A stretch of DNA of 64,000 nucleotides from Anomaloglossus baeobatrachus (GCF_048569485.1 NC_134354.1:440613279-440677278), one strand, 5' to 3'; shown: positions 21,100 through 33,050, counted from the first letter of the stretch. Notes: generated by a model not told the origin, from the sequence alone. Numbers and translations are program-made.

Positions 21100-24000
21100 A
21101 CTCCAGAAAAAAAGAGGACACAGGACCATGGGTGTTATGCTGCCTATCCATAGGAGGACACTAAGTAGATGCAAAAGCATAGCTCCTCCTCTGCAGTATA
21201 CACCCCCTGGCCAGGCAGTCTCAGTTTTAGCTTAGTGTCTGTAGGAGGCACTTCCTTTCAAGGTTTGTTATTTTTTGAGGGCGACTGTTTCCTTTTGGGA
21301 CCGATCTCCCACTACCATCAACGGGCGGGAACGTGAAGTGTTGCCTACACGTACCCCCTCCCGCAACGCTGGATCCTGGGCTGAACGACGGGTTCCATAG
21401 ACACCGATTTTCCAAAGCCCAGGGCAGAGGCACAAATCCTCAGCCCCTCTCTTGCAGGCTCTGAGTTGAATATGGCATCAATTCCTCAGCCCCTCTTTGG
21501 AGGCTCTGAGTTGAATATGGCACCGTTGTGACCGTACACAGCAGGCTGACTCTGCTATTGTCACTGCCTGGATTGAAGCAGTGTTTAAGGTGAGATCCCC
21601 CTGACTGGTTTCCCAGACAAAGGGAGAAAAGGCTTTGCAGGAAAGGCTCCCAGGGCTGAATATACAGTATTTATTATGAGAAAGTCCCTGGCTAATGCAA
21701 GGAAGAGAGCCCAGGAATCCTGAACACACAGTGTTAACTTTTCCCTAGCTTGCTGGCTGGAGGAGGGGGGGGGGGGGGGGGAAGTCCCTCCTGTTTGCAA
21801 ACTCCTGCACAGATAATTTCCCAGTGGCAGGGGGAAGGGGGTGGCTAGAGAATCACAGAGCTCAGGGACTCACGCTGTTTATTATCTGCTCTGTTTATTT
21901 GATCTAGCAGAAAAGCCGGCTGATAACCACCAGTGACATACTGTGTGCTGACTAGAGGGAGAGGGAGGAAAACGATCAGAAGCTCCTTTCCCGCCGTTTT
22001 TTACTACCCACAGCAGGGGGGGGACACTGACTACTTCTTCGCGCTCTTTTAGCGCTAAGCCCCCCCCCCGCGGCCGCGATAAGCCCCGCCCCCCCCGGAA
22101 AGCGTGGGAAGATCTCCAGCCACCGGCTGATTCTGGTACGGTGCTGCTCACTGTAGCTCTGCTGAGCATTGCTCCCCCTCCTAGTATACTCCTATCAGAA
22201 ACATGCAGAATTCAAAAGGCACTAAGAGGGCTAAGGCTCACATAGTCTATTATTCAGCCTGCACTGCCTGCCACGTTGAGCTACCACGTAAACACACCTC
22301 TTCTCTCTGTGAGTCCTGTGCCCCTATAGCCCTCCAAGACCCCCCTGCCACCACCGCCGCCGCAACCGTCAGCCCAGAGCCTAGGGCTCCCAGCCCACCG
22401 GAATGGGCACAGTTTCTGTCCCAATCCATGGAAAAACTGTCACAGAACCTGGTGCTGGCTATGCAATGTCGTCCTCCACACCCTTCTGGGTCCCTGGACG
22501 GAACGCAGCCTGAGGATACCCCTATGGAGGATCCTTCTGAGGTAATCCGGGCACATGCTTCACCGGTTGCAGGGATCAGGAAAAGAGCACACGGCCGGGT
22601 GTCTCCAGCGGGCTCTCCCTCGGGAGCACACAGGGCAGGCTCTCCCATACGCTCCACGGCTTCTGAAGAGCTGGAGGAGGGAGAATGCTGTTTGTACCAG
22701 GAGGATTCCTTGATTTCAGCCTCCCCAGATGATCAAACTGCAATAGACTCCCTTATAGCAGCAATCAACCAAACTCTGCATGTGGAGGATCCCCCATCCA
22801 CTACCACTGACCATGCGGTCTCCTTTAAGAGGGCAAGGAAACCACAAAAGGTTTTCGCTGCTCACCCTGAGTTTCAGGATATACTCACAAAGCAAAGGGA
22901 GAAGCCTGACAGGCGCTTCGGTAACCGAAAACTCATGGAGTCCCGGTACCCTTTTGCCTCACCTGCCCCTAAGGGCTGGGCCGATCTGCCCTCGGTCGAC
23001 CCCCCCCCCCCCGGTCTCCTGCCTTACCACAAAGACGCTCCTGTTTTTACCCGATGGTTCCTCCATCAAGGACCCGACAGACAGACAGGTGGAGCACCCC
23101 GCCCGCTCTGCTTTTGAGGCTGCGGGTTCCTCCCTCTCGCCCTCCTTTGCCTCTGTATGGGTCACAAAGGCGATCTCGGTCTGGGCAGAATCCCTTAACA
23201 CTTCGCTTGAGGAATCCCAGTTCACTAATACCTTCACAGAGGTAACTGCTCAAATTTCCGCTGCGGCAGAGTACCTCATGCAGGCCTCCATGGACGCTGC
23301 TACCTGTGCAGCGTTTGCCGCCTCAAATTCCATAGCCATCCGTAGAGCTCTCTGGCTCCAACAATGGCGAGCGGACTCTGCCTCCAAGAAGTCTCTCACA
23401 GGCCTCCCCTTTTTTCCAGACCGATTGTTTGGCGAGCGTCTGGACAAGCTCATTTCTGACGCCACGGGAGGAAAGAGTACCTCCCTCCCCCAGCTGAAGT
23501 CCAGGACGTCCTTCACCAGACGTCCACAGTCCTCGTTCCGCTCCTTTCGGAACTCATGTGGTTGGTCGACACCCCGTGCTATCCACGCCACCAGCCGTGG
23601 ACTACGCAGGGACCGACCGACCTCAGCTCTCCCCGAAACCTACTTCATCATGGCAGCCTAGACCGAAACAGTCCAGGACTAGGGAGACTCTGCCATGACG
23701 TTTTCCCCCCTCATGACTCCTTCGGCACCCCGGAAGACACACTCATTGTAGGAGGTCGACTGCGGCTCTTTCAACAAATCTGGGCTCCCGCCTCAGACGA
23801 CAAATGGGTGCGAGACCTTGTGTCTTCCGGTTACCACATAGAATTTCGGACCCGACCCCCGAGTCGGTTCTAACAGCAGGAGTGATAATACCTGTCCCAG
23901 ACGAGAAGTTCGGGGGTTTTTATTCCAACCTTTTTGTGGTCCCCAAAAAGGATGGGTCAGTTCGACCCATCCTGGACCTCAAACACCTAAACAAGCATGT

Positions 24001-27000
24001 GCACGTACGGAGATTCAGAATGGAGTCCCTAAGGTCCATTATTGCATCCATTGTCGAATAGGAATTCCTCGCATCCATAGACATCAAGGACGCGTACCTG
24101 TACATACCCATCGCCCCAGATCACCAAAAGTTCCTACGCTTTGCAATTCAGGACTCCCACTTTCGATTCGTAGCTCTACCCTTCGGCCTTGCCACCGCAC
24201 CAAGGGTCTTCACCGAAGTCATGGCGGCCGCCATGAGCGTCCTTCACGCCAGGGGAGTGGTCGTTCTCCCTTACTTGGACGACCTCCTCATCAAGGCCCC
24301 CTCCTTCCGCGACTGCTCAACCAGCGTACAGATCACTGTGGACACCCTATCCCGCTTAGGGTGGCTAGTGAATTTGGACAAATCATCCCCGGTCCCATCA
24401 CGATCCATCACCTTCCTGGGCATGTCCCTGGACACCCGTCGGGGCTTGATCCTTCTCCCTCAGGACAAGGCGATCGCTCTTCAACGAGCGGTACGCTGTC
24501 TTCTACGTCCTCCGTCTCGCTCCATTCGATTCAGCATGAAAGTGCTCGGCAGGATGGTGGCGGCTATGGAAGCAGTACCCTTTGCTCACCTGCACCTCCG
24601 CCCACTGCAGCTAGCCCTTCTAGCGGCCTGGGACAAGAGCTCCTTCTCCCTGGACAGACATCTTCACCTGACGCCTTCAGTCAGGTACGCATTCCGCTGG
24701 TGGCTTAGGTCCTCATCCCTATCGAAGGGGAGATCCTTTCTCCCAGTGAACTGGCTGGTCCTGACCACGGACGCCAGCCTCCTAGGCTGGGGAGCAGGGT
24801 ACCAGCACCACACTGCTCAAGGACGTTGGACGCCCCAGGAGTCTTCCCTACCCATAAACACCCTGGAACTCCGCGCGATCTTCCTCGCGCTCAGAGCGTT
24901 CTGCCCTCTGCTAGCGGGTCGTCAGATTCGAGTCCAATCGGACAATGCGTCAGCTGTAGCCTATAACAATCGGCAGGGGGGCACCCGCAGCAAAGCGGCT
25001 TATCTCGAGGCCCACAAGATCCTCAGCTGGGCCGAATTGACGGGATCAGTGATATCAGCGGTACACATACTGGGGGTAGAGAACTGGGCAGCAGACTTTC
25101 TAAGACGCCAAGGCCTGGCCGCCGGAGAATGGTCTCTCCACCCAGATGTGTTTCTACAGATCTGCACTCGCTGGGGCACACCAGACGTGGACCTAATGGC
25201 ATCAAGGTTGAATGCAAAGGTACCCGCGTTCATAGCCAGGTCACGCGACTCGCAGTCTATCGGCGCAGATGCTCTAGTCTGCTCCTGGCACCAGTTCCGC
25301 CTGCCTTACATATTTTCACCTCTACCCCTGCTGCCGCGGGTGATCAGGAAGATCAAGGCAGAGGGAGTCCCGGTGATACTGATAGCACCGGACTGGCCCA
25401 GGCGCGCCTGGTACGCCGAATTAGTACAAATGCTCACAGACGCACCGTGGCGCCTTCCAGACATCCCAGACTTGCTCACCCAAGGGCCCATTTCCCATCA
25501 GAACTCCAGAGCCCTGAAGCTGATGGCATGGCCATTGAGACCTGGCTATTAACAAGATCAAGATTCTCCCCCGCGGTTATTTCCACCATGATCAGCACCC
25601 GAAAGCCTGCTTCATCCCGCATTTACCACCGTACGTGAAAAATCTTCCTTTCATGGTGCAGAGAAACTAACGTCCAGCCTATGCCTCTGGCCATCCCCAG
25701 AATTCTCGACTTTCTACAGTCTGGCTTGCAAACGGGGTTGGCTCTCAGTTCCCTTACAGGGCAGGTCTCAGCGCTCTCAATCTTCTACCAATGCCGCCTG
25801 GCTCAAAAACCGCAAGTCAAGACCTTCCTCCAGGGCGTTTTCCATCTAGTTCCCCCGTACAAACGGCCGCTGGACCCATGGGACCTCAACCTCGTTCTGG
25901 ACGGTCTCCAGAGGTCTCCCTTTGAACCCCTCAAGGAATCCTCCCTTGCTCTTCTGTCCTGGAAGGTAACATTCCTGGTGGCAATTACGTCCATCAGACG
26001 GGTTTCGGAGCTAGCAGCACTCTCTTGCCGCGAGCCTTTCCTGGTCTTTCACCAGGACAAGGTGGTTCCGCGCCCCCTTCCGGATTTCCTTCCAAAGGTT
26101 CTTACCCCGTTTCATTTGAACGAGGACATTGTTCTGCCTTCATTTTGTCCACACCCAGTTCATAGGGTGGAAAGGTCTCTGCATTCGTTAGACCTTGTCA
26201 GAGCTCTCAGATATTGCATATCCAGGACAGCCCCCTTTAGGAAAACGGACTCTTTGTTCGTCATTCCTGAGGGGCCTAAGAAGGGGCAGGCAGCTTCAAA
26301 GGCGACTCTGGCTCGCTGGATTTGCTCTGCGATCCAGGAAGTCTACCGCCCGCAACTCAAGCCCATTCCTAGTGGGCTGCGGGCTCATTCCACGCGAGCA
26401 GTTGGCGCTTCGTGGGCCATTCGGCATCGGGCTTCAGTGGAACAGGTGTGTAAGGCTGCGACCTGGTCTAGCCTACATACGTTTTCAAAGCATTACAGAG
26501 TCCAACCCAGGTTTCAACTGAGGCAAATCTGGGTAGGAAAATTCAGAAAACTGCAGTAGAGCACCTCTCTCAGTAGGCGCTCCAGGCTGTCTGGGACTGG
26601 TTCCTAGTCCTTGGGTTGTGTTGTCTTCTTTTATGTTTCCCACCCATGGACTGCTTTAGGACGTCCCATGGTCCTGTGTCCCCCAATGAGGCGTCAGAGA
26701 AAAACGGATTTTTGTGTACTCACCGTAAAATCGTTTTCTCTTAGCCATCATTGGGGGACACAGCACCCACCCTGTTGCCCTGCGGGGCCTTGGTTCTCTC
26801 AGTACCTTATTTGGTTTTGACTCTTCTTTTCTCATGTTCCTCTGTTGAGAAGTTTTTTACTGCTTTTTTTCTCCTACTGCTTGTGTACTAAAACTGAGAC
26901 TGCCTGGCCCGGCCAGGGGGTGTATACTGCAGAGGAGAAGCTATGCTTTTGCATCTACTTAGTGTCCTCCTACCGATAGGCAGCATAACACCCATGGTCC

Positions 27001-27058
27001 TGTGTCCCCCAATGATGGCTAAGAGAAAACGATTTTACGGTGAGTACACAAAAATCCA
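21100..27058 (+). mobile_element. DIRS retrotransposon A (family 1), broken
   Basis: Fossil tyrosine-recombinase retrotransposon. The inverted terminal repeats are about 21113-21245 and 26885-27058, with matching GTATACACCCCCTGGCC-type sequence. The internal complementary region at about 26665-26765 mirrors the outer ends. Parts in order: GC-rich leader; gag-like region from 22203 to about 23660, with an N-terminal CxxC-x12-CxxC motif; RT and RNase H region about 23.7-25.1 kb (PKKDGSVRPILDL, YLDDLL, TDASLLGWG); a domain of the dam-methyltransferase position to about 25.55 kb; tyrosine recombinase about 25.55-26.56 kb (RRVSELAALS, HSTRAVGASWA). It has about five breaks. The left terminus looks rearranged. 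It is older than B or E. Confidence 0.85.
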
Positions 27059-27286
27059 TTTATTAAGCAACTATTTTTATTTATTTATTTTATTATTGTA
27101 TTTTTTTTTATTATTATTTATTTTAGTATTTTTAGCATTTCATTAGTATTTTTTTTATTTTTTTTAAAGTGCTTTATTATGGTTGCTTTCCAGACTTTTT
27201 TTTTTTGTCATTAAACAAAAAAAAAATAAAAAGCTAGTATAGTATTTGCAAAGCAAAAAGACTCTTCGGCATCTTTAATCCATTTT
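27059..27286. other. AT-rich spacer between DIRS A and B
   Basis: A T-rich and A-rich stretch of 228 bp with no gene. It contains runs such as TTTTTTTATTTTTTTT. Confidence 0.6.
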
Positions 27287-28478
27287 TCTTTGTCGCTCCA
27301 TTGGGAGACCCAGACAATTGGGGGTGTATAGGCTATGCCTCCGGAGGCCGCACAAAGTATTACACTAAAAGTGTAAAGCCCCTCCCCTTCTGCCTATACA
27401 ACCCCCGTGCTCCCACGGGCTCCTCAGTTTTTTGCTTTGTGCGAAGGAGGCAGACATGCACGCATAGCTCCACAGCTTAGTCAGCAGCAGCTGCTGACTA
27501 TGTCGGATGGAAGAAAAGAGGGCCCTTAACAGGGCCCCCAGCATGCTCCCTTCTCACCCCACTCTTGTCGGCGGTGTTGTTAAGGTTGAGGTATCCATTG
27601 CCGGTACGGAGGCTGGAGCCCACATGCTGTTTTCCTTCCCCATCCCCCTTAGGGCTCTGGGTGAAGTGGGATCCTAATCGGTCTCCAGGCACTGAGACCG
27701 TGCTCCATCCACAGCTCCTGAGGACTCTGCTGGATAGGAGCCGAGTATCGTTCAGGGACATGGCCCTGCTACTTTGAGGTACTCTGTGTCCCCGTGGGGA
27801 CCGCGCACAGCAACACTCCAGCATTGCTGGGTGTGCTAGTGCATCGGGGACCGCGGCGCTGACCGCGTTTGTGCCATTACACACTGCAGCGTCGCTGAGT
27901 GTTAGTGTATGGGGACTACCGCGCTGACCGCCGCTGCCATTGTTATCACTGCGGCGCGGCTGGGACTGTTAGTTCGCCGGGGACTTCCGCGCCGACCGCG
28001 CTTATACGGCGGCCGCGCTTATAACTCGAGTCCCCGGCTTTTGCGGCCTAGTCTCTTTTTCTTCCCGCCCCCAGCCCTGCCAGTCAGGGGAAGGGCGGGA
28101 CGCTGTACAGGACGGCAGCACTGAGGGCTGGAGCATGCTTTGCATACTCCACCCCCCTCACTGTGCACAGTGGGGCACCAGTTCCCGCACTTTCTGGGTC
28201 ACGCCCACAGCTCCCTCCTCTCCTCAGGACGCCGTCAGCCATTCCTGTCAGCTCCTCTGACGCTGCAGAGGGGAGACAAGCTCTGGGGGACCCAGGCAGG
28301 GATTCTGGTGGCCACACAACCGCTTTAAGCGGGCGGTAAGCAGCACCTGAGGTGCTGGCCCCACTTGTGCAGAAGTGTAATTATAGATTATATGTTTATA
28401 GGCTATACTTTACACTGTATGGTGCACGGGTGATTTCTGGCTATATACCCTATTGTGTTGCTCAGGGGAGACAACAGC

Positions 28479-29969
28479 ATGGCGCCCACAAGAAGCAGGG
28501 GTGCCAAAACACAGGCTTACTATGCTGCCTGCGCCGCATGTACGACCTCGCTACCGGCAGGTTCCACTGACCCTCATTGTGTGCACTGCTCGGCCCTTGT
28601 GGCACTTGCTCAGCCGGAGCCTCTGCTAAGGGGGGCCCAGGGGGAACCACCAGCTAACACTGTCCAGGTGACAGGGACGGAGTTTGCAGTTTTTACTGAC
28701 AGACTTTCTGAGACTATGGCTAAGATTCTAGAAGCTTTGCAGTCCAGACCGGTATCTCAGACCATGGGCACTGTGGAATCATTGCCCCCTGGTTCCCCTC
28801 AGTTGGAACAACAATGTTCCCCCGGGGTGTCTCATAGATCCCAGGGTGAGGTCTCTGACACGGACCGCAGCCCCAGACCGCCTAAGCGAGCTCGCTGGGA
28901 AATCCCCTCGACCTCATCACATTGTTCAGGGTCTCAGAGGGAGGACTCTCTGTATGATGAAGCGGAGGTAGCTGATCAGGATTCTGATCCTGAGGCCGCT
29001 CTCAACCTTGATACTCCTGATGGTGACGCCATAGTGAATGATCTTATCGCGTCCATACATCAAATGTTGGATATTTCTCCCTCGGCTCCTCCAGTGGAGG
29101 AGTCAGCCTCTCAGCAGGAGAAATTCCGTTTCAGGTTCCCCAAGCGTACAACGAGTATGTTTCTGGATCACTCCGACTTCAGAGAGGCAGTCCAGAAACA
29201 CCGAGTTATTCCAGATAAGCGTTTTTCCAAGCGCCTTAAGGATACACGTTATCCCTTCCCCCCTGACGTGGTCAAGGGCTGGACTCAGTGTCCCAAGGTG
29301 GATCCTCCAATCTCCAGACTGGCGGCTAGATCCATAGTTGCAGTTGAAGATGGGGCTTCGCTCAAGGATGCCACTGACAGACAGATGGAGCTCTGGTTGA
29401 AATCCATCTATGAAGCTATCGGCGCGTCTTTTGCTCCAGCATTCGCAGCCGTATGGGCACTCCAAGCTATTGCAGCGGGTCAAGCGCAAATTGACGCACT
29501 CACACGTACGTCTGCGCCGCAAGTGGCGTCCATAACTTCTCAAACGTCGGCATTTGCGTCCTACGCTATTAATGCTGTCCTGGACTCTGCGAGCCGTACG
29601 GCGGTTGCAGCCGACAATTCGGTGGCAATACGCAGGGCCTTGTGGCTACGGGAATGGAAGGCAGATTCGGCTTCCAAAAAGTGCTTAACCGGTTTGCCAT
29701 TTTCTGGCGACCGTTTGTTTGGTGAGAGGCTGGATGAAATCGTCAAACAATCCAAGGGAAAGGAAACATCCTTACCCCAGGCCAAACCAAAATTACCCCA
29801 ACAGAGCAGGGGACAGTCGAGGTTTCGGTCCTTTCGGGGTGCGGGCAGGTCCCAATTCTCCTCGTACAAAAGGCCTCAGAAGGATCAGAGGAACTCCGAT
29901 CCATGGCGGTGTAAATCACGCCCTAAAAAGACCGCCGGAGGTGCCGCTACCAAGGCGGCTTCCTCATGA
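28479..29969 (+). CDS. DIRS B gag-like ORF1, 496 residues
   Basis: Starts MAPTRSRGAKTQAYYAACAA. Residues 18-37 form CxxC-x12-CxxC, zinc-finger-like and shared with copies A, D, E and F. A Ser/Pro/Glu-rich linker carries KRARWE near residue 140. The conserved middle has KRFSKRLKDTRYPFP, and an alanine-rich helical region follows (IGASFAPAFAAVWALQAIAA). The C-terminus is basic and Arg/Ser/Gln-rich, as in nucleic-acid-binding gag tails. The start is set by the first ATG after the leader and by agreement with D, E and F. The 3' end overlaps the RT frame by about 250 nt. The role in the particle is inferred from position. Confidence 0.8.
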   Translation: MAPTRSRGAKTQAYYAACAACTTSLPAGSTDPHCVHCSALVALAQPEPLLRGAQGEPPANTVQVTGTEFAVFTDRLSETMAKILEALQSRPVSQTMGTVESLPPGSPQLEQQCSPGVSHRSQGEVSDTDRSPRPPKRARWEIPSTSSHCSGSQREDSLYDEAEVADQDSDPEAALNLDTPDGDAIVNDLIASIHQMLDISPSAPPVEESASQQEKFRFRFPKRTTSMFLDHSDFREAVQKHRVIPDKRFSKRLKDTRYPFPPDVVKGWTQCPKVDPPISRLAARSIVAVEDGASLKDATDRQMELWLKSIYEAIGASFAPAFAAVWALQAIAAGQAQIDALTRTSAPQVASITSQTSAFASYAINAVLDSASRTAVAADNSVAIRRALWLREWKADSASKKCLTGLPFSGDRLFGERLDEIVKQSKGKETSLPQAKPKLPQQSRGQSRFRSFRGAGRSQFSSYKRPQKDQRNSDPWRCKSRPKKTAGGAATKAASS

Positions 29970-31866
29970 CTTACGGCCTCCTCACACCGCATCCTCGGTC
30001 GGTGGCAGGCTCTCCCGCTTTTCCGACATTTGGCTGCCACAGGTAAAAGACCGTTGGGTGAGAGACATTCTGTCTCACGGTTACAGGATAGAGTTCAGCT
30101 CTCGTCCTCCGACTCGATTTTTCAGAACATCTCCGCCTCCCGAGCGAGCCGATGCTCTTCTGCAGACGCTGGGCACTCTGAAGACAGAAGGAGTGGTGGT
30201 CCCTGTTCCTCTTCAGCAACAGGGTCACGGTTTTTACTCCAACCTGTTTGTGGTTCCAAAGAAGGACGGGTCTTTCCGTCCTGTCCTGGACCTAAAACTG
30301 CTCAACAAACACGTAATGGCCAGGCGGTTCCGGATGGAATCCCTCCGCTCCGTCATCGCATCAATGTCCCAAGGAGATTTCCTTGCATCGATCGATATCA
30401 AAGATGCTTATCTCCACGTACCGATTGCTCCAGAGCATCAGCACTTCCTGCGCTTCGCCATAGGAGACGAACACCTTCAGTTCGTGGCACTGCCGTTCGG
30501 CCTGGCGACAGCCCCACGGGTTTTCACCAAGGTCATGGCTGCAGTAGTTGCGGTCCTCCACTCTCAGGGTCACTCGGTGATCCCTTACTTAGACGATCTG
30601 CTGGTCAAGGCTCCCTCTCAAGAGGCATGCCAGCACAGCCTCACCGCTACTCTGGAGACTCTCCAGAGTTTCGGGTGGATCATCAATTTTCCAAAGTCAA
30701 ATCTGACACCGGCCCAATCGCTGACATATCTTGGCATGGAGTTTCGTACCCTCTCAGCGATAGTGAAGCTTCCGCTGAACAAGCAGCGTTCACTACAGAC
30801 GGGGGTGCAATCTCTCCTTCAAGGTCAGTCACACCCCTTGAGGCGCCTCATGCACTTCCTGGGGAAGATAGTGGTAGCAATGGAGGCAGTCCCTTTCGCG
30901 CAGTTTCACCTGTGTCCTCTTCAATGGGACATCCTACGCAAATGGGACAGGAAGCCGACGTCCCTCGACAGGAACGTCTCCCTCTCTCAGGCAACCAAAG
31001 CTTCCCTTCGGTGGTGGCTTCATCCCACTTCATTATCGAAGGGGAAATCCTTCCTACCCCCATCCTGGGCGGTGGTCACGACGGACGCGAGTCTGTCAGG
31101 GTGGGGAGCAGTTTTTCTCCACCACAGGGCTCAGGGTACGTGGACTCGGCAAGAGTCCTCACTTCAGATCAATGTTCTGGAGATCAGGGCAGTGTATCTA
31201 GCCCTAAAAGCGTTCCAGCAGTGGCTGGAAGGCAAGCAGATCCGAATTCAGTCGGACAACTCCACAGCGGTGGCTTACATCAACCACCAAGGAGGAACAC
31301 GCAGTCGGCAAGCCTTCCAGGAAGTCCGGCGGATTTTGATGTGGGTGGAAGCCACGGCCTCCACCATCTCCGCAGTTCACATCCCGGGCGTGGAAAACTG
31401 GGAAGCAGATTTTCTCAGTCGCCAGGGCATGGACGCAGGGGAATGGTCCCTTCACCCGGACGTGTTTCAGGAGATCTGTTGCCGCTGGGGGATGCCGGAC
31501 GTCGACCTAATGGCGTCCCGGCACAACAACAAGGTCACGGCATTCATGGCACGTTCTCACAATCACAGAGCTCTGGCGGCAGACGCCTTAGTTCAGGATT
31601 GGTCGCAGTTTCAACTCCCTTATGTGTTTCCTCCGCTGGCACTGTTGCCCAGAGTGTTACGCAAGATCAGGGCCGACTGCCGCCGCGCCATCCTCGTCGC
31701 TCCAGACTGGCCGAGGAGGTCGTGGTACCCGGATCTGTGGCATCTCACGGTCGGCCAACCGTGGGCACTACCAGACCGACCAGACTTGCTGTCTCAAGGG
31801 CCGTTTTTCCATCTGAATTCTGCGGCCCTCAACCTGACTGTGTGGCCATTGAGTCCTGGATCTTAG
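29719..31866 (+). CDS. DIRS B RT / RNase H / methyltransferase-position ORF, 715 residues
   Basis: Domains in order: an RT fingers region with FVVPKKDGSFRPVLDL near residue 175; LASIDIKDAYLHVPI near 221, bearing the first catalytic Asp; PFGLATAPRVFTKVM; and YLDDLLVKAP near 288 with the catalytic DD pair. RNase H follows with VVTTDASLSGWGAVF near 452, LEIRAVYLAL, QSDNSTAVAYINHQGG near 510 and ENWEADFLSRQ near 557. The C-terminal part, with DVDLMASRHN near 593 and APDWPRRSWYPDL near 660, sits where DIRS elements are described as having a dam-like methyltransferase. I assign that only by position. The ORF overlaps gag upstream and the recombinase frame downstream. Confidence 0.88.
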   Translation: MVRGWMKSSNNPRERKHPYPRPNQNYPNRAGDSRGFGPFGVRAGPNSPRTKGLRRIRGTPIHGGVNHALKRPPEVPLPRRLPHDLRPPHTASSVGGRLSRFSDIWLPQVKDRWVRDILSHGYRIEFSSRPPTRFFRTSPPPERADALLQTLGTLKTEGVVVPVPLQQQGHGFYSNLFVVPKKDGSFRPVLDLKLLNKHVMARRFRMESLRSVIASMSQGDFLASIDIKDAYLHVPIAPEHQHFLRFAIGDEHLQFVALPFGLATAPRVFTKVMAAVVAVLHSQGHSVIPYLDDLLVKAPSQEACQHSLTATLETLQSFGWIINFPKSNLTPAQSLTYLGMEFRTLSAIVKLPLNKQRSLQTGVQSLLQGQSHPLRRLMHFLGKIVVAMEAVPFAQFHLCPLQWDILRKWDRKPTSLDRNVSLSQATKASLRWWLHPTSLSKGKSFLPPSWAVVTTDASLSGWGAVFLHHRAQGTWTRQESSLQINVLEIRAVYLALKAFQQWLEGKQIRIQSDNSTAVAYINHQGGTRSRQAFQEVRRILMWVEATASTISAVHIPGVENWEADFLSRQGMDAGEWSLHPDVFQEICCRWGMPDVDLMASRHNNKVTAFMARSHNHRALAADALVQDWSQFQLPYVFPPLALLPRVLRKIRADCRRAILVAPDWPRRSWYPDLWHLTVGQPWALPDRPDLLSQGPFFHLNSAALNLTVWPLSPGS

Positions 31867-32885
31867 CGTCTTCAGGATTATCTCAAGAGGTCATTGCCAC
31901 TATGAGACAGGCTAGGAAACCAACGTCCGCCAAGATCTACCACAGGACGTGGAAAATATTCCTGTCATGGTGCTCTGATCAGGGTTTTTCTCCCTGGCCA
32001 TTTGCCTTGCCCACTTTTCTGTCCTTTCTTCAGTCCGGATTGGAAAAGGGTTTGTCGCTTGGCTCCCTTAAGGGACAAGTCTCTGCGCTCTCTGTGTTTT
32101 TTCAGAAGCGCTTGGCCAGACTTCCACAGGTACGCACGTTCCTGCAGGGGGTTTGTCACATCGTCCCTCCTTACAAACGTCCGTTGGAACCCTGGGATCT
32201 GAACAGGGTGCTGATGGTTCTTCAGAAACCACCGTTCGAGCCAATGAGGGATATTTCTCTCGCACGCCTTTCGCAGAAAGTGGTTTTCCTAGTAGCAGTC
32301 ACTTCACTTCGGAGAGTGTCTGAGCTGGCAGCATTGTCATGCAAAGCCCCTTTCCTGGTGTTTCACCAGGACAAGGTGGTTCTGCGTCCGGTTCCGGAAT
32401 TTCTACCTAAGGTGGTATCCCCTTTTCATCTCAATCAGGATATCTCCTTACCTTCTTTTTGTCCTCATCCAATTCACCAATGTGAAAAGGATTTGCACTT
32501 GTTAGATCTGGAGAGAGCACTCAGACTCTACATTTCTCGTACGGCGCCCCTGCGCCGCTCGGATGCACTCTTTGTCCTTGTCGCTGGCCAGCGTAAAGGG
32601 TCACAGGCTTCCAAATCAACCCTGGCTCGGTGGATCAAGGAACCAATTCTCGAAGCTTACCGTTCTGCTGGGCTTCCGGTTCCCTCAGGGCTGAAGGCCC
32701 ATTCTACCAGAGCCGTGGGTGCGTCCTGGGCTTTGAGGCACCAGGCTACGGCTCAGCAGGTGTGTCAGGCGGCTACCTGGTCGAGCCTGCACACTTTCAC
32801 GAAACACTATCAGGTGCATACCTATGCTTCGGCGAATGCCAGCCTAGGTAGGCGAGTCCTTCAGGCGGCGGTTGCCCACCTGTAG
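31850..32885 (+). CDS. DIRS B tyrosine recombinase (YR) part
   Basis: Reads SGLSQEVIATMRQARKPTSA, a core-binding-like segment, then the catalytic domain: LRRVSELAALS holding the first Arg near 32310, HSTRAVGASWALRH (the HxxR box) near 32700, and WSSLHTFTKHY with the nucleophile Tyr near 32810. This is the R-H-R-Y tetrad of the recombinase that integrates DIRS circles. It ends at 32885. The true start is unknown because the same frame is open back to 30030, across the RT/RNase H region. Confidence 0.85.
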
Positions 32886-32934
32886 GACGGAGCCGTTACG
32901 GCTCTATTATGAGGTATTCTTTACCCACCCAGGG

Positions 32935-33050
32935 ACTGCTTTTGGACGTCCCAATTGTCTGGGTCTCCCAATGGAGCGACAAAGAAGAAGGGAATTTTGT
33001 TTACTTACCGTAAATTCCTTTTCTTCTAGCTCCAATTGGGAGACCCAGCA
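32935..33050. repeat. DIRS B internal complementary region
   Basis: Contains CCAATGGAGCGACAAAGAAG, then GGGAATTTTGTTTACTTACC and TTCCTTTTCTTCTAG. Reversed, this is the right terminus followed by the left terminus of the element, that is, the circle junction. DIRS elements use such a region as a template to complete their ends. Confidence 0.85.
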
